The position numbers were made by a program, and so were the translations under genes. A stretch of DNA of 64,000 nucleotides from Juglans regia (lineage: Eukaryota > Streptophyta > Magnoliopsida > Fagales > Juglandaceae): assembly GCF_001411555.2 (NCBI RefSeq), contig NC_049916.1, positions 25,686,558 through 25,750,557 of the forward strand, written 5' to 3'. Of this stretch, positions 11,400 to 23,319 are shown in pieces (position 1 is the first letter of the stretch; each line of letters starts with the position of its first letter). Under the pieces are notes generated by a model. The model was not told where the DNA came from. It did no database searches and saw nothing but the letters and a program-made list of their open reading frames with translations.

Positions 11400-13920
11400 A
11401 GTAGTAGTTTTTTTTCATTAGAATGTAAGGTTTTTACGAGAGCTTTGGTTTCGAGATTTATGTAACCCTCAAAACTCTTACTCCAATTTATGTAACCCTC
11501 AAAACTCCTACTCCGATTGTAAAATGTATTCCTTCGTCGTCATAAAAAATGGCTATTAATAAAATTAGAAGTATCGTCTCTCTTTATAAAAAAAATAAAG
11601 TAATTTTGATGTACGAACTGACCTACCAACCATTTATGATTATTAAAATATTGAGTTTATTTTTGTAACATCTTTTTATAACTATATCACTTGGCTATTT
11701 ATTTGAGTTCACGATTCCTTGACAAATACCCCAACTTTTTTTTACCTGGCACCTTTATGCTACTCGTTAACTGCAATATTATTGGCAGTTTTTTATTTCT
11801 TTAGAAAAGGGCCGACAGTTTTTTAATAAGTTATTTTATTCTTAAGGTGTATAAAACAAATCATTTACATCACTCAAATAGATTGTTTTGATTTATAATA
11901 TTTAAAATTTATTTTTTAAATCAAATTATATCATTAAGCACTTTAGTAAGTATACTCTACTCATCAACTTGAGAATATTATTTTTCTTTCCTAAGAAAAA
12001 ACCTATTTATATGCCGTACTTTTACACACCTAACACACCACTAATGTACTATATATGCCAAAAAACTATTGTTATTTTAGTTATTTTTTAGTTATAATGG
12101 ATCGCACTACAAGTGACCTTGTTAACACACTGACTTATATGTAACAAAATTCAAAAAGTGAATAAATCTAAAACTCATATGAAAAATAAATTATTTTTTA
12201 ATGATAGACTTCACTATTTTTAAACGGAAATATGCTAGGCTTGTGCGTTCTAAATTTGTATCTAGCAATATGATTCTTTTACATGTTGTAGCTATGTTAA
12301 TTAAAACTGCAGCTTTAATTGCACTAAATTAACCATATGTGTAGCTCTCTTGCATGCCATACCTGTGTTCCTCGTTAGTACTCCAGATCTCATTGTTTTA
12401 TTCATTAATTGACCGAATAAATAGCTGTTAAGTCATATTTATTAGGCTCTCTATTATAAAGAAAAATCAAGGTAAAAAAATCTCAAAAGATTATGTGATA
12501 CATTTGAGAGAGTTTCTAATTAAGGAAAGAAAATTGTGTTTTCTAGTAGAGCTTTAAGCTCAATTATTTGCATAGAGTTAGTTCAAGTCATTGACGAATA
12601 ATTTAGTATTGTTTAGAGTACTAGTATTGGACTCATCAAATTCATCTTCAAATTTTGATGAAAAGTACATATTTTACATATATCTAAAACCTCATTATCC
12701 ATAATTCCACATTGGATTCAACAAAATAATAATATAATATTATTTTTTAAATAATAGTATTTTTAGTTTTTTCTTTCATATTTTGTAATTATACTAATTA
12801 TATATTAATTAATAATTTAATTTGATATTTAAATTATTTTTTTCCTCAATCTAATTATCCAACAAATACATTTTACCAACTTAATTTTTTTCCTCAACTT
12901 TGGGGCCAGTTTATGCACAAAGAAAAAAGCACATGAATTCAGTAGAAAAAAGCACAAAGAAATTCTTCATCCACGTTACATACCACGTTTAAAGAAATTC
13001 ATGTTTGGGGCCACCTTTAAAGAAATGATCCGGGCTAAATCTAATTATATTAATAAAATAATGTGGATAGCCATTAACAGTAAATCTTCAAATATGAAGA
13101 TAAATGAAAATGTCATGTAACTCAAAATTTGAGATTTGAATATATGGTGAATGCAATACTAAGATTTTAAACAAAAATCATCAAATTTTAGAGATTAGAC
13201 CCATTTGATGAGTCAAATGTCAATGTTTTAATGAGTCGGGATTTGCATCAATTAACCACGATTCTAACTATCTAATTGAATTTCTTTAAAGAGTGTGAGA
13301 TTTTATATTTTTGTTTCTTTTGTGTTATAATTTTATTTTAATTATTGTGAATTCTAACATCACATAATATTGATAAAATTCTTAACTATCATTAATTTTA
13401 TAATTTTTTGATGTGATATTAAATTATTAATAAAATAAAAATAATTTGCTTTTTAGTTCTTAGATAGCATGGCGATAAAAAGACGATATATAATAATTAA
13501 GAAGACCGGCGAACTATCCTCTGGCACATAAAACCCCGTGGCAAAATTGTTAGAATCTAGATAAAAAATAATCTAAATAATAAAATCAGAGTAATTATTT
13601 CTACATTCTCTATTTAATTTCTTGCATAATAGTTCTCTCTCTATTTTACTGCTGATTTTTTAATTTTAATTTTAATTTTATTTAATATTTAAAAAATATT
13701 TTTTTAATAATATTATGATTTTTTTATTTTTTTCTCACCTTCATCTGTTACATTTGTCAGGATACCCAAGACACAGGCAGGTTCAATGAATGTAAAATCC
13801 GAAAGAACAAAAAGCAAAGTAAACTACGGAAGTTGTCACATTATCCTGTAATGTTATTCGTAAGCCTATCATATCCTTTTTCTACATTTTGCCCTCTTCT
13901 TCGAGTCTCAGCTGCCAGTA
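11400..13920. other. AT-rich intergenic region before the dioxygenase
   Basis: 11600-12560 matches 48320-49230 and 58490-59390 in the units. At the equivalent of about 12560 the units carry a MITE instead. 13300-13450 resembles 43870-44020. Short inverted A/T-rich words at 12620-12720 and 13060-13220 suggest further MITEs. No gene and no clear TATA box for the dioxygenase were identified. Confidence 0.4.
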
Positions 13921-13926
13921 ACAGCC

Positions 13927-15205
13927 ATGGGAGAGGTAGACCCTGCGTTCGTCCAAGCCATCGAGCACAGGCCCAGGCTCGAACCCATCGAGGTGGCTGA
14001 CGATATCCCAGTCATCGATCTATCCACCGTCCTCAACCCTTCTGATCACAACACCACCCAGCAAATCATCACTCGCATCGGCGCTGCATGCGAGACATGG
14101 GGATTCTTTCAAGTCGTAAACCACGGAGTCCCAGCAGATCTGCGTAGAAAAGTTGCGGCCGTGGCTAAGCAGTTCTTCGACGGGTCGTCCGAGGAGAAGC
14201 GGAAGGTGAAGCGGGACGAGGTGAATCCCATGGGGTACTATGAAAGTGAGCACACTAAAAACGTGAGGGACTGGAAAGAGGTGTTTGATTTTTTGGTTCA
14301 CGATCCGTCACAGATTCCGGCCTCCCATGAACCTGATGACAAGGAACTGAAGATTTTGACCAATCAGTGGCCCCATTTTCCGGCCGACTTCCGGTAATTT
14401 TTAGTGTTATTTGTACTGATCAAACTCTTGCCTTGGAACTGAATTTGTATTAATGGCGAGATCAAACTTGATTTTTCTAGGGAAGCATGTGAGGATTATG
14501 CACGTGAAGTGGAGAAACTGGCGTACAAGTTGTTGGAACTTATTTCCATGAGTTTAGGCTTATCTACTAATCGCCTGAATGGTTATTTCAAAGACCAGAC
14601 CAGCTTTATCCGGCTCAATCACTATCCTCCGTGCCCTTTCCCCCACCTGGCTCTTGGTGTCGGCCATCACAAGGATGCTGGTGGCTTGACTGTCCTTGCC
14701 CAAGATGATGTTGGAGGATTGGAAGTGAGGCGAAAATCAGACAGGGAGTGGATTCCTGTTAAGCCTACCCCGGATGCCTATATCATTAATGTTGGAGATA
14801 TTATTCAGGTACCATTTCCGAACATTTTGCACAATATTGTCAGCATTTAAAACTGTGTATATCTCTCTCGGCATTGGACAATCTAATTCATTCAATCCGG
14901 GAATTAGAAAGAATATCAATTGGGTATGTTTATATATACAGGTTTGGAGCAATGAGAAGTATGAGAGTGTGGAGCACAGGGTGGTGGTGAATTCTAGTAA
15001 GGAAAGGTTTTCCATTCCATTCTTCTTCAACCCGGCCAACTACACCATGGTGAAACCTCTGGAGGAGCTGGTAAATGAGAAGAACCCTGCAAAATACAGG
15101 GAATACAACTGGGGAAAGTTTCTGGCCACGAGAAGCCGCAGTGATTTCAAGAAGCGGGATGTCGAAAACATCCAAATTTATCATTTTAGAGTATCGGATA
15201 ATTGA
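13927..15205 (+). CDS. 2-oxoglutarate/Fe(II)-dependent dioxygenase, intact
   Basis: Three exons: 13927-14393, 14481-14808 and 14942-15205, joined in frame to about 352 residues, normal for plant soluble 2OG dioxygenases (DOXC class). The N-terminal DIOX_N region contains IPVIDLS and WGFFQVVNHGVP. The catalytic domain has the iron ligands H and D in GHHKDAGG, the distal His in SVEHRVVVN, and the 2OG-binding R-x-S in RFSIPFFFNP. The middle residue of the H-x-D motif is Lys rather than the commoner Thr. The start MGEVDPAFVQ and the end ENIQIYHF resemble the Arabidopsis At3g19000/At3g19010 group. The substrate is unknown; relatives act on flavonoids, hormones or other small molecules. It is cytosolic by default, since no signal peptide is seen. 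Its 3' flank recurs after unit 2 (59489 onward), but no second gene copy remains there. Confidence 0.92.
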
Positions 15206-15274
15206 AGTAGTGCGGTTGTTGTGTGGAATATTATATACATCTACTAGCAAAGAAGAAACAGCTAAGCTGGCTTT

Positions 15275-15620
15275 TTGAAACATTAATTGCAGTACTAGAT
15301 CCTGAATTTCGTTCTAATTCATACTGTAATGTTTTCAAGTGCATGCATTTGGATTACTAGCATGCAGTAATAATATTGGAACAAGTAGTACTATTCTTGA
15401 AGTACATTATATATCTATCAACAAATTTCTTTCTTGTTACTGATCTTGATCCTGTCCAGTAACTCGTGGATCCCTTATGCCTGACTTTAGACAAATCCCA
15501 GGAAAACAGAGAAGTTGGCCAACCCATGCACTATGAACGCATTGTTCGAGAAGATCACCTATTTCTTGATCAGTGGCTGCTCTCAAAAGGCGTAAAATAT
15601 AAAGTGAGATCCATGTTCAT
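15275..15620. repeat. Dioxygenase 3' flank, recurring after unit 2
   Basis: The sequence from 'cattaattgcagtactag' to 'ctcaaaaggcgtaaaatat' matches 59489-59750 with a few differences. The unit-2 copy lacks about 80 bases around 15385-15455. Short open frames on both strands have no recognised domain, so I do not call a gene. Confidence 0.75.
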
Positions 15621-15729
15621 ACTTAGCTGGAGTACTTCGGGCCAAATTAAATTGGGTCCTACCGCAAAAGCGGTTAATCTCAACCGAGAGAGAGAAACCT
15701 TTGTGATTTACCATTTTCATATATAGATC

Positions 15730-16900
15730 GGTAATGTTTGGAAATGTAAATTTCTTATTCTTTATAATAATATTTTAATTAGATTTTAATTATATCATTG
15801 ACAAGTCTTTTTAAATTATAGGTCACACGATAAGTGATGAGGATAGGTGCCACAAGAGAAGTGATAAGGATAGGTAGTCATGTGTGTGATCTCTTTGCTT
15901 GGAATTGAGAAATTTTTATTTTTTATAATATTTCAATAGGTATAGGCTATAAGAAATGATATTTACAGTCGTAGAGTGTATAAATACCGCACAATCATTT
16001 TAAAAATGTGAGTAAATACGGGACCCAAGTAAAAAAATTAATCTTTTAATATTTGTGCAGTACTTACGCACTCCACGACTGTATTTAACATTACTCATAG
16101 GCTATATGACTTGGGTTTTATAAGTCTCACTCACTCATTTTAAAAAAAGTAAATAAATATAAAACTTATATAAAAACTCTATATTTTTTAAATAATAGAC
16201 TACATTCTTTAAAAAAAAAAAATAGGCGAAAACTTAATACTGAAAACTTTCTAAATCATTTCCCAATAACGATTTATTTGAACTCTTGCATGTTACAGGA
16301 GTGATTCCTAAGATACTAGGCTGCTCAAAATAAATAAATAAATAAATAAAAAAAGAGGCTAATTAAACTCAATTTGAAGACTACGGCCTAAAAGCTAAAT
16401 AAATAAAGGAAAAAGAAGGGATGGTTCAGTCGCCGGCCTAAGCTAAAAACATACATAATCCCGTGAGCACTTGATCAACCAGTTTGTCACAAGAACAATT
16501 TCCTAAAATCTGATCGAAACTAAAATATATATGCTTACACAGTTGTTTTTGAAGTGTTCCTTTTTTAATTTCAAATGTAAGCTTAAATAAGTTGTTTCCC
16601 ATGAAGTATTAAAAAGCAGTAAGGTTGGTTTTTGCTATTTGGTTAGGATTGTTTTATCGATATTGTAATCCCAAAGTATTTCTAAACTCTGACTCGGATA
16701 TCGGCTCAGTTCAATCACTTGGATGTTTTTTCAAGCAGAAAATGATTCCCTTACAACTCTCTACATCTATTTTACCATTTTATCTAAAATTGTAGTTTTA
16801 TAAAATTGAGAATTTTTTTTTAATCAAGTGGCTTGATTTCATTGGTTAATTACAAAAATGAGTTGTAAAGTATGTAAATGTAAAAACATTGTAAGTATAT
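15730..16900. other. Gene-free AT-rich spacer
   Basis: No gene is supported. It holds a short direct repeat ('aagtgatgaggataggt' / 'aagtgataaggataggt' at about 15830-15875), an inverted pair ('acagtcgtagagtg' near 15966 and 'cactccacgactgt' near 16068) that marks a small MITE-like unit, and an AAAT/AATA repeat at about 16330-16352. Confidence 0.4.
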
Positions 16901-17138
16901 CATTACTCTTTTCGAACATTTTGCGAACCCTATGACATAGATCTACCTCCATCACTGATGTTACCCAAAAAGAACCAGAGAGAGAAAGAGAGAGAGAGGA
17001 TAGTGCATAAATAAAATACCATCTTATTTCGTTATAATTTTAATTCTGTGAGCACGTTACAACAATTGAAAAATAGTAAATCATGATTTCTTTGAACCAT
17101 GCATACAATGGATCGTTATGGCTACTTCAAACAGGTAT

Positions 17139-18027
17139 CTAATTGTTGTCCGACCAAAACTGTTTTTGAAGGTACTCGACCAAATTCTTGTCCACCTGGA
17201 AGGCCTTGGTGAGAACATCAGGATTGATTTTTGGGTCAGATCCAAAGACTGCTTTTGCAATGATGATGACTCTTGGATTCTGGCTGCTCAAACCAGCAAA
17301 AGCAACTGCGTTGGTCTTTTCTACATTGAACTGGAAGTGAATGAGACCAATTGGGAATACAAAGACATCTCCTGGGTATAGCATTTTGGTGAAGAGGCAG
17401 TTACCATCTCCATTGGACGTGACAAATCCAATGTACACAGTACCCTCTTAGACAATAAGAAATTCAGTGGCACGTGGGTGGGTATGGGGAGGATTCAGAC
17501 CATATGGAGCAAAGTCAATGCGAGCCAAGGATATGCCTAGGGTGTTGAGTCCTGCTAGATTGTCCACATTCACGGCAGTGACGTTCGACCCAAGAGAATG
17601 TTTAGTCCCGAGAAGAAGAAGTCATTGGCTGAGGCAAGTTTTGGGTCCTTGCAAAACTTTCCATTCACAAATACTGCAGAAAAAGACAAGTACTATGTCA
17701 TCATTACAAATGGGACGTGCAGACACTTCCCATAACAATGAGAAATAACATAAACGTACATTATATGATGTAGAAACTGAAAGTATAGTTACATTAATCT
17801 ATGGATTGATAACATGAGATAAACAATCCATGCATGCAGATGCTTAAAATGATTTCTACTACAAAACCTAATGATAATAATAGTAATGATAATGTTTACG
17901 TACAAGCAGAAGCGGGATCCTTGACTGCAACACAAAAGTCCTGCAGAGGACTAGGGTCATAGGCAGAGGCGAGGGAGCAAGCCAAGGCCAAAAGGGCCAC
18001 AGCTGTTACGAGGTACTTAGCTTTCAT
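17139..18027 (-). pseudogene. Germin-like protein pseudogene (GLP-3)
   Basis: Exon 1 (18027-17904, 124 nt) is intact and encodes MKAKYLVTAV plus the usual Leu/Ala-rich signal peptide and [13 protein letters not shown]. Exon 2 (17673-17139) starts correctly at [11 protein letters not shown], but after 'FFFSGLNI' a deletion of roughly two dozen bases, compared with the other copies, shifts the frame. Further down, the original frame also has a TAA at 17448-17450 where the others read Leu in 'IVLEGT'. The metal-binding box (HTHPRATE) and the C-terminal half remain recognisable, and the promoter TATA box is still present. Two independent lesions make this a pseudogene. Confidence 0.88.
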
Positions 18028-18122
18028 TATCTGCATGTTTGAGGATGTCTCTAGCACTTGCTTTTAGCGTTGTGTGTACTCTTGCTCGGGTGAGGGATGA
18101 GATATGTTGCATGGAAACATGT

Positions 18123-18132
18123 CTATTTATAG
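18123..18132 (-). promoter_or_regulatory. TATA box relic of GLP-3 pseudogene
   Basis: The same CTATAAATAG box stands about 100 bases upstream of the GLP-3 start codon as in the intact copies. The promoter may outlive the gene; a transcript would be a non-functional message. Confidence 0.55.
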
Positions 18133-18689
18133 ATTGAGGGGGAGTCTGCAGTACCGAACGGGTCTATGCATGTTTCTTCTTAGCATAATTAACATTAACT
18201 AATGTTGGCAATATTGAAAACGCAACCAAATCGACCAAATCAAATTGATGGAATGGTTCATTTGATTTAATATTTGTTGATTTGGCCCAACTCGAAATAA
18301 ACACGAAAATTTGACCGTGTAAGTTGACCGTGTCTTTTTCTTGGGCATGAAATTCGATGATGATTTTGAGCATTAAATATGGCCTCCAAATCCAATTATT
18401 TGTTCTTATCTCATAGAGCTAGCTAATTTTTTTATTTTTTATTTTATCGTTCTAGCTGATGATCAAGTGTTTGTTCATCTGTACAGAATAATTTTACATG
18501 GTAGTTTGAATTAAATGATTTCCCAGAACTAGCAACTACGTACCATATGCCCCAAGGCATTTGGTATATTCTTGTTCAACATATATATCTTCTATATATA
18601 TAAGTGGCTATTTAACGGAGCTTAACGGAAATTCTTGTTTTCCGTTAGTGCTCTGTTAAATCATCGTTAGGTATATACAGTAGCTTTGG

Positions 18690-19800
18690 GAGCAGTTATT
18701 TAAGTCAGTTTCCAGTTTTTCACGTATTTATCTATTGAGCTTTCACATCTTTATTACACCTCACAGCTGATTCCACTGATTCAACCTGCAGAGCAACAGC
18801 TGATTCTACTGATTCAACCTGTAGAGCAGAAAAAGTAGACAGGAAAATATAAAAAAAGTTGTTCAACCCAAATAAAAAGCATGCAACGAAAATACATGAA
18901 AGTGCTGGACTGCATAACTGAAAGCAGAAAAATAATAAACTCAAAATAATCTAATACTCAATGGATAATGTGAAAAACTGCAAAACTGAGCTTTCACATC
19001 TTTGAAGTCTGTTTATTGGCAGTGTGGCACGCCAAATACATTACTAATATGGAATCTTTTTCCTAGCTAACATGAGTATATGAGTAGTTTCTATGTCACA
19101 GTAAAAATAATTTATTTGAAGTCTGTTTATTGGCACCTCAAATACACTACTGATATGGAATCTTTTTTCTACCTAATATGAGTATATGAGTAGTTTCTTT
19201 GCATGATCATGATCATGAGTATGTACATATACTATGATTGAGGTCGTGTCCTCATGATCATGCTTTACCTTTGATAAAAATGCATGGAACCCAACTGGAC
19301 TGCAGTTTATGCATTTGAAAGGGACTTGTCAAATATATTTCTGCTCTTGCTCCTGCTTTTCTGTCGTCCAATTTGCTGGTGCCTGTTTACTGAGAAAGCA
19401 GGTTCAACCTGCAGATCAGAAAAAGTAGACAGGAAAACATAAAAATGTTGTGCTGACATATCTGCCAAAATATAAAGGATAAAAATAATAAACCCAAATA
19501 AAAAACATACAACAAAAAAGCATGAAAATAGTCAACTGGTATAACTGTCAAAACCTAAAGGAGAACTGCAAAATTGACTAAAGGATATGAAAAACATGAA
19601 AGTGGTGGACTGACATTACTGTCAAAACATAAAGGTGAAAAATAATAAACTTAAAATAACCTAATACTCAGTGGATAATGTGAAAAACTGGACTAAAAGA
19701 TAAGAAAAAGCAGGCATACAACAAAGAAGCTGCCAAACAAAAGCTGCCAAAAAACAACACTACCAACGGGAAAAAAATTGCACGTTGTGATTTTGTGCTG
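18690..19800. repeat. Helitron-internal interspersed repeat segment
   Basis: Words such as 'ttcaacctgcagagca', 'cataaaggagaaaaat' and 'cctaatactca.tggataatgtgaaaaactg' recur several times here. They are found again, partly in reverse complement, in Helitron 2 at 25780-26540. 19260-19410 is about 90% identical by eye to 25890-26020. No protein is supported. Confidence 0.6.
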
Positions 19801-20335
19801 TTATCAGGTAGCCTCCAATATTAGTTTACATTGTACTGTTATTATACTTTCTTCAAAAAAAATAAAATTCATGTCAGAAATATTTTTAAGGAGAAAGATA
19901 AAATAAAAATGTACACAAAAACTGTACTCTTGCTGAAAACAAAAGAACATATGCATGCATATTTGATGAGTTTTTTCCATATATGGTTTGGGAGTTTTTT
20001 TTTCCTCGTGTCTGGCTTTGTTGGTTTTTCAGTTTTTACTTGGTCTTGGAGTGGTCGTATGGGAGGAGAGGAGACATTGCACTTTATAAACATAATGCCT
20101 TTTGAGAGGCCAAACTTAACCAAACCCAACCACATATATGCAGCCTCACTTCCAACTAAACAAATTCTGATCTTTGCTCCTCATACAACTTCACTTCCAA
20201 CTAAAGAAATTCTGGTCTTTGCTAAGGATCAAGCAAATTGTCATAGGTGAATAACAATCAAGCAGATTGTGGTCTTCTCTTCTCTTCCATTTTTTCCTTT
20301 AACTGTTTTTTTATGTTTACTACTGGTTTTTACTG

Positions 20336-21350
20336 TGATGATTTGTTTTCAGCTGATTTCCCAGTTCTGTGAGGTGTTCTTGGGTGAGGATCAACTGCAC
20401 ATTTCTGGCTCTTATCTTAGTAAGTGTGTGGTATTATTTATTTTGTCCCCATGTTTGTTATATAATTTGTTTTTTCCTGTTTTATTTATTTATTGTTGTT
20501 CTGTTTTATACTGTTTATGAGGCAACACTTTCATTAATGAAAGTGGTGCATATGTTATTCTATTTATTCATTAATAGTGCATATGCATTGTGTGCTTTGA
20601 TGTTATTTATTGTTGTTATAGAAATGGATGTTATGCAAAACTTTTGTAGCTATACAATATTTTAGATCAAGTGATTGAATTCATGTTAAGATTTGTTTTC
20701 AGCTGATTTCCCAGTTCTGTGAGGTGTTCTTGGGTGAGGATCAACTGCACATTTCTGGCTCTTATCTTAGTAAGTGTGTGGTATTATTTATTTTGTCCCC
20801 AAGTTTGTTATATAATTTATTTTTTCTGTTTTGTATGGATGTTATGCAAAACTTTTGTAGCTATACAGTATTTTAGATCAAGTAATTTAATTCATGTTAA
20901 GATTTGTTTTCAGCTGATTTCCCAGTTCTGTGAGGTGTTCTTGGGTGAGGATCAACTGCACATTTCTGGCTCTTATCTTAGTAAGTGTGTGGTATTATTT
21001 ATTTTGTCCCCATGTTTGTTATATAATTTATTTTTTCTGTTTTATTTATTTATTGTTGTTCTATTTTACTGTTTATGAGGCAACACTTTCATTAATGAAA
21101 ATGGTGCATATGTTATTCTAATTATTCATTAATAGTGCACGTGTATTGTGTGCTTTTATTTTTTCTGTTTTACTTATTTATTGTTGTTCTATTTTATACT
21201 GTTTATGAGGCAACACTTTCATTAATTAAAATGGTAGATACGTTATTCTATTTATTCATTAATAGTGCATGTGTATTGTGTGCTTTTATTTTTTCTGTTT
21301 TATTTATTTATTGTTGTCCCATTTTATATAATCAAGTGATTTAGCATGTC
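20336..21350 (+). repeat. Tandem repeats carrying a triplicated exon-like unit
   Basis: A 67-base block occurs three times (20353-20419, 20703-20769, 20914-20980), each time preceded by 'gttttcag' and followed by 'gtaagtgtgtgg', that is, by plausible splice acceptor and donor sites. Its open frame reads LISQFCEVFLGEDQ then LHISGSYLS. The downstream parts ('tttatttattgttgttct', 'gaggcaacactttcatta') repeat three or more times as well. I do not recognise the protein. It looks like a captured host exon, amplified within the Helitron. Confidence 0.6.
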
Positions 21351-21649
21351 AAAAACGAGAAACATGTCAGCAAAACTTTTGTTGACATTTGAAGAAAGTA
21401 AGGGGATGATCATATCTACTTGCTGAGGAGCATCATGAATTCCTATACACTTCACTTAGCAACCTAGATTGTTTACTGAACTTTATTATATTTGTATAAC
21501 TACCAAATTGTTGTCAAGTTTTGAAAAAAATTACAAAGTGCACTTTTTAAATGTTAGGGTATTACACAAATTGGTGCTGCTTTTGCTGTGTTTGTATGTT
21601 CATGGATATTCTTCTATTAATGGCTATAGATACAGATTTCACCAGTTAA

Positions 21650-22240
21650 CAGCACACGCCTAATTACAAAACCCTAATGACACAAACACAATCAGAAAAA
21701 TCCTAAATTTCGGATTCAAAAACCCTAATAAAACAATTATATAATATCATCAACCAGATTTATATTTCGAAATATTTTAAAAAAAAAAAAAAAAAACTTA
21801 CCATGGTAATCGAAGACAGAAGGTGAGGTGAGGCCGACGGTCCGCGCGAGGGTGGGTGAGTTCGGGGAGATGGATATGGCGGCGCAAGGTTCAACAACAA
21901 CAAGAAGAAGAAGAAGGAGGAGGAGAAGAAGAAAAGATGGGATCAGGGATTGGATGGTTCGTGCGGCGCATCAGAGAGCGGAAGAAGAAGAAGAAGAAGA
22001 AAGAAGAAATGAGAGAAGGGAGGGGAGGATTCGTGCGGCGCCGTTTCCGAAGGGTTTCGGCAACAAGAAGAAGAAGAAGAAGAAATGGGAGGGCTCGGGC
22101 TCATGCGGCGCATTACAGAGCCAAAGAGAGAAACATGAAACCGTAGGGTTTCATTTGAACTGTGCGAAAACAACGCCGTTTCAGAGGAGCTGGGCTCCCC
22201 CTTTCTCTCATACGGGCTGGGCCTGAAATCATATACACAA
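21650..22240 (-). other. Possible captured gene 5' end in Helitron 1
   Basis: Read on the minus strand, a CT-rich, GC-richer stretch (22230-21800) with many TTC/CTC repeats resembles a plant 5' untranslated region, ending near ATGGTAAG at about 21805. The short open frames here (for example 22173-21943) are low-complexity Ser/Leu/Pro runs produced by the TTC repeats, so they are not good genes. Composition differs sharply from the AT-rich surroundings, which suggests a captured promoter/leader. This is weak evidence. Confidence 0.35.
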
Positions 22241-22454
22241 AGCCCAACTCAAATAGATCACAAGATGACACAGAATGATGCATCACAGTAAAAATATCAA
22301 AGGACTCATATTTTGAATCAATATTTTTGTTGGTTTTGTATTATACTTATTGGAAACAACTTTATTAAAACTATCGATATTATAAATATGCGTTGGATTA
22401 TGTTATATTCTAAACTAACATTTTATAAATATCGATATTTCACTGAACTAGGCA

Positions 22455-22471
22455 AACGTGCTTTGCACGTT
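22455..22471 (+). terminator. Helitron 1 3'-terminal hairpin
   Basis: A perfect 7-bp stem (AACGTGC/GCACGTT) with a TTT loop is followed after 8 bases by CTAG. This is the rolling-circle terminator structure of Helitrons. It is preceded by 'ctgaactaggca', which also precedes the Helitron 2 hairpin. Confidence 0.75.
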
Positions 22472-22599
22472 ATCCCGACCTAGTCTATATATCTATATAT
22501 ATAAGTAGCTATTTAACGGAGTTTAACGGAAATTCTTGTTTTAACGGAGCTACAGTAATTTCCGTTAAGTCTCCGTTTAATACTATCTCGATTAAACCA

Positions 22600-23310
22600 T
22601 ACTCTCCCGACAGAAACCGAAGCTTCTCTCGACAGAAACCGGACCCTCTCTCTCTAGAGACTCGCTCGTTCGAATCCAGCTGGAGGAAGGGGAGTTTCGG
22701 CTTCTTCTTCCTCTTCCTCTTCCTCTTCCTCTCCTCGCTCTCCCCGCCGTCCCTTCGTCTTCGGTGGTTTTGTTGAGTTTTTTTGTTTTTTTGTTTTTTT
22801 TTTCAGGTTTTTGGCCGAATAAAGGGGGTAGCCATTTCGAGCTCCTCCGGTGACCATCGTCCAACACGCACACCACCGGGAGAAGCCTCATCTGCCGATC
22901 TTGTGGTCGACTGGATTCAGAGCCAATCGGAGCGGCCCGTTGCGCCGATGCGCGGTTTAAAGGAAACGCGTGGGTTCCCAAACCACCGCGATTCATCTTC
23001 GTTTTTGTGTCAGTGCTGTGTGGGTATGGTTTTTGTTGATTCTATTTCTTTTCACTCTGTGGGATGTGAATTTGAAGGATGGTTTTTTTTTTTTTTTTTC
23101 CGTTTCGTGTGGATTTTTTTATTTCATTTTTTTGCTTGTTAGGTATTTGTTCTCCATTTTTTTTGGATGTGAATCTGCTTGTTGGATTTTTGTTCGTCGG
23201 TATGGACCATTTTTTGGAATCTGAAGAATGTTTTGATTTTATTTTTTTTCCCGTTTCGTGTGGATTTTTTTATTTCATTTTTTTATTTCGGTTTTCTGTG
23301 TAATTTTCTA
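22600..23310 (+). other. Leader-like CT/GC-richer segment in Helitron 2
   Basis: This segment is richer in C and G than its surroundings, with CTTCCT repeats, a TTTTTCAG that could be a splice acceptor at about 22797-22806, and poly-T tracts. Open frames (22592-22996 minus, 22783-23142 plus) give low-complexity or unrecognised peptides. It might be the captured promoter and 5' untranslated exon of the gene whose start codon lies at 25046, but nothing proves the link. Confidence 0.3.
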
Positions 23311-23319
23311 CTACTTGTA

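Larger units (their letters stand above)
2165..12600. repeat. Oldest copy of the GLP-bearing segmental block
   Basis: Large parts align with the tandem units at 39.1-49.4 and 49.4-59.5 kb. 2185-5290 matches about 40760-43820, 5990-7450 matches parts of 44200-46300 and 54500-56500, and 10150-12550 matches 46930-49230. It lacks the LINE and the solo LTR found in the units, and it has its own insertions: a CACTA-like fragment at 3025, a pyrimidine-rich stretch at 6500-6770, and nested elements at 8018-9420. Divergence is visibly higher than between the two units, so this is an older duplicate. Boundaries are approximate because the alignment was made by eye. Confidence 0.7.
18588..22483 (+). mobile_element. 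Helitron 1 (non-autonomous)
   Basis: The element starts with TC just before 'TATATATATAAGTGGCTATT', next to an A, and ends CTAG at 22480-22483 followed by T, as Helitrons do. A hairpin with 7-bp stem AACGTGC/GCACGTT lies at 22455-22471, about 9 bases before the end. The first ~70 bases match the start of Helitron 2 (TTTAACGGA motifs). No Rep/helicase coding sequence is seen. The exact left end is ambiguous by three bases (18588 or 18591). It sits between sequences that are adjacent in the older block (around 5915), which confirms an insertion. Confidence 0.72.

Noticed and set aside
15466..15726. 86-residue frame downstream of the dioxygenase
   Set aside because: The related copy at 59615-59935 differs by insertions that change the frame, and no domain is seen.
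19831..20250. 139-residue plus-strand frame in Helitron 1
   Set aside because: Lys/Phe-rich with no recognised domain and no conserved counterpart in Helitron 2.
21828..22226. Arg/Glu-rich open frames of 96-132 residues
   Set aside because: They are low-complexity translations of AAG/GAG triplet runs in all frames and lack any domain; they are better explained as a CT-rich leader on the other strand.
22592..23303. Several open frames over a poly-T and CTTCCT region
   Set aside because: The predicted peptides are runs of Phe or Glu/Arg from simple repeats, with no conserved start or domain.
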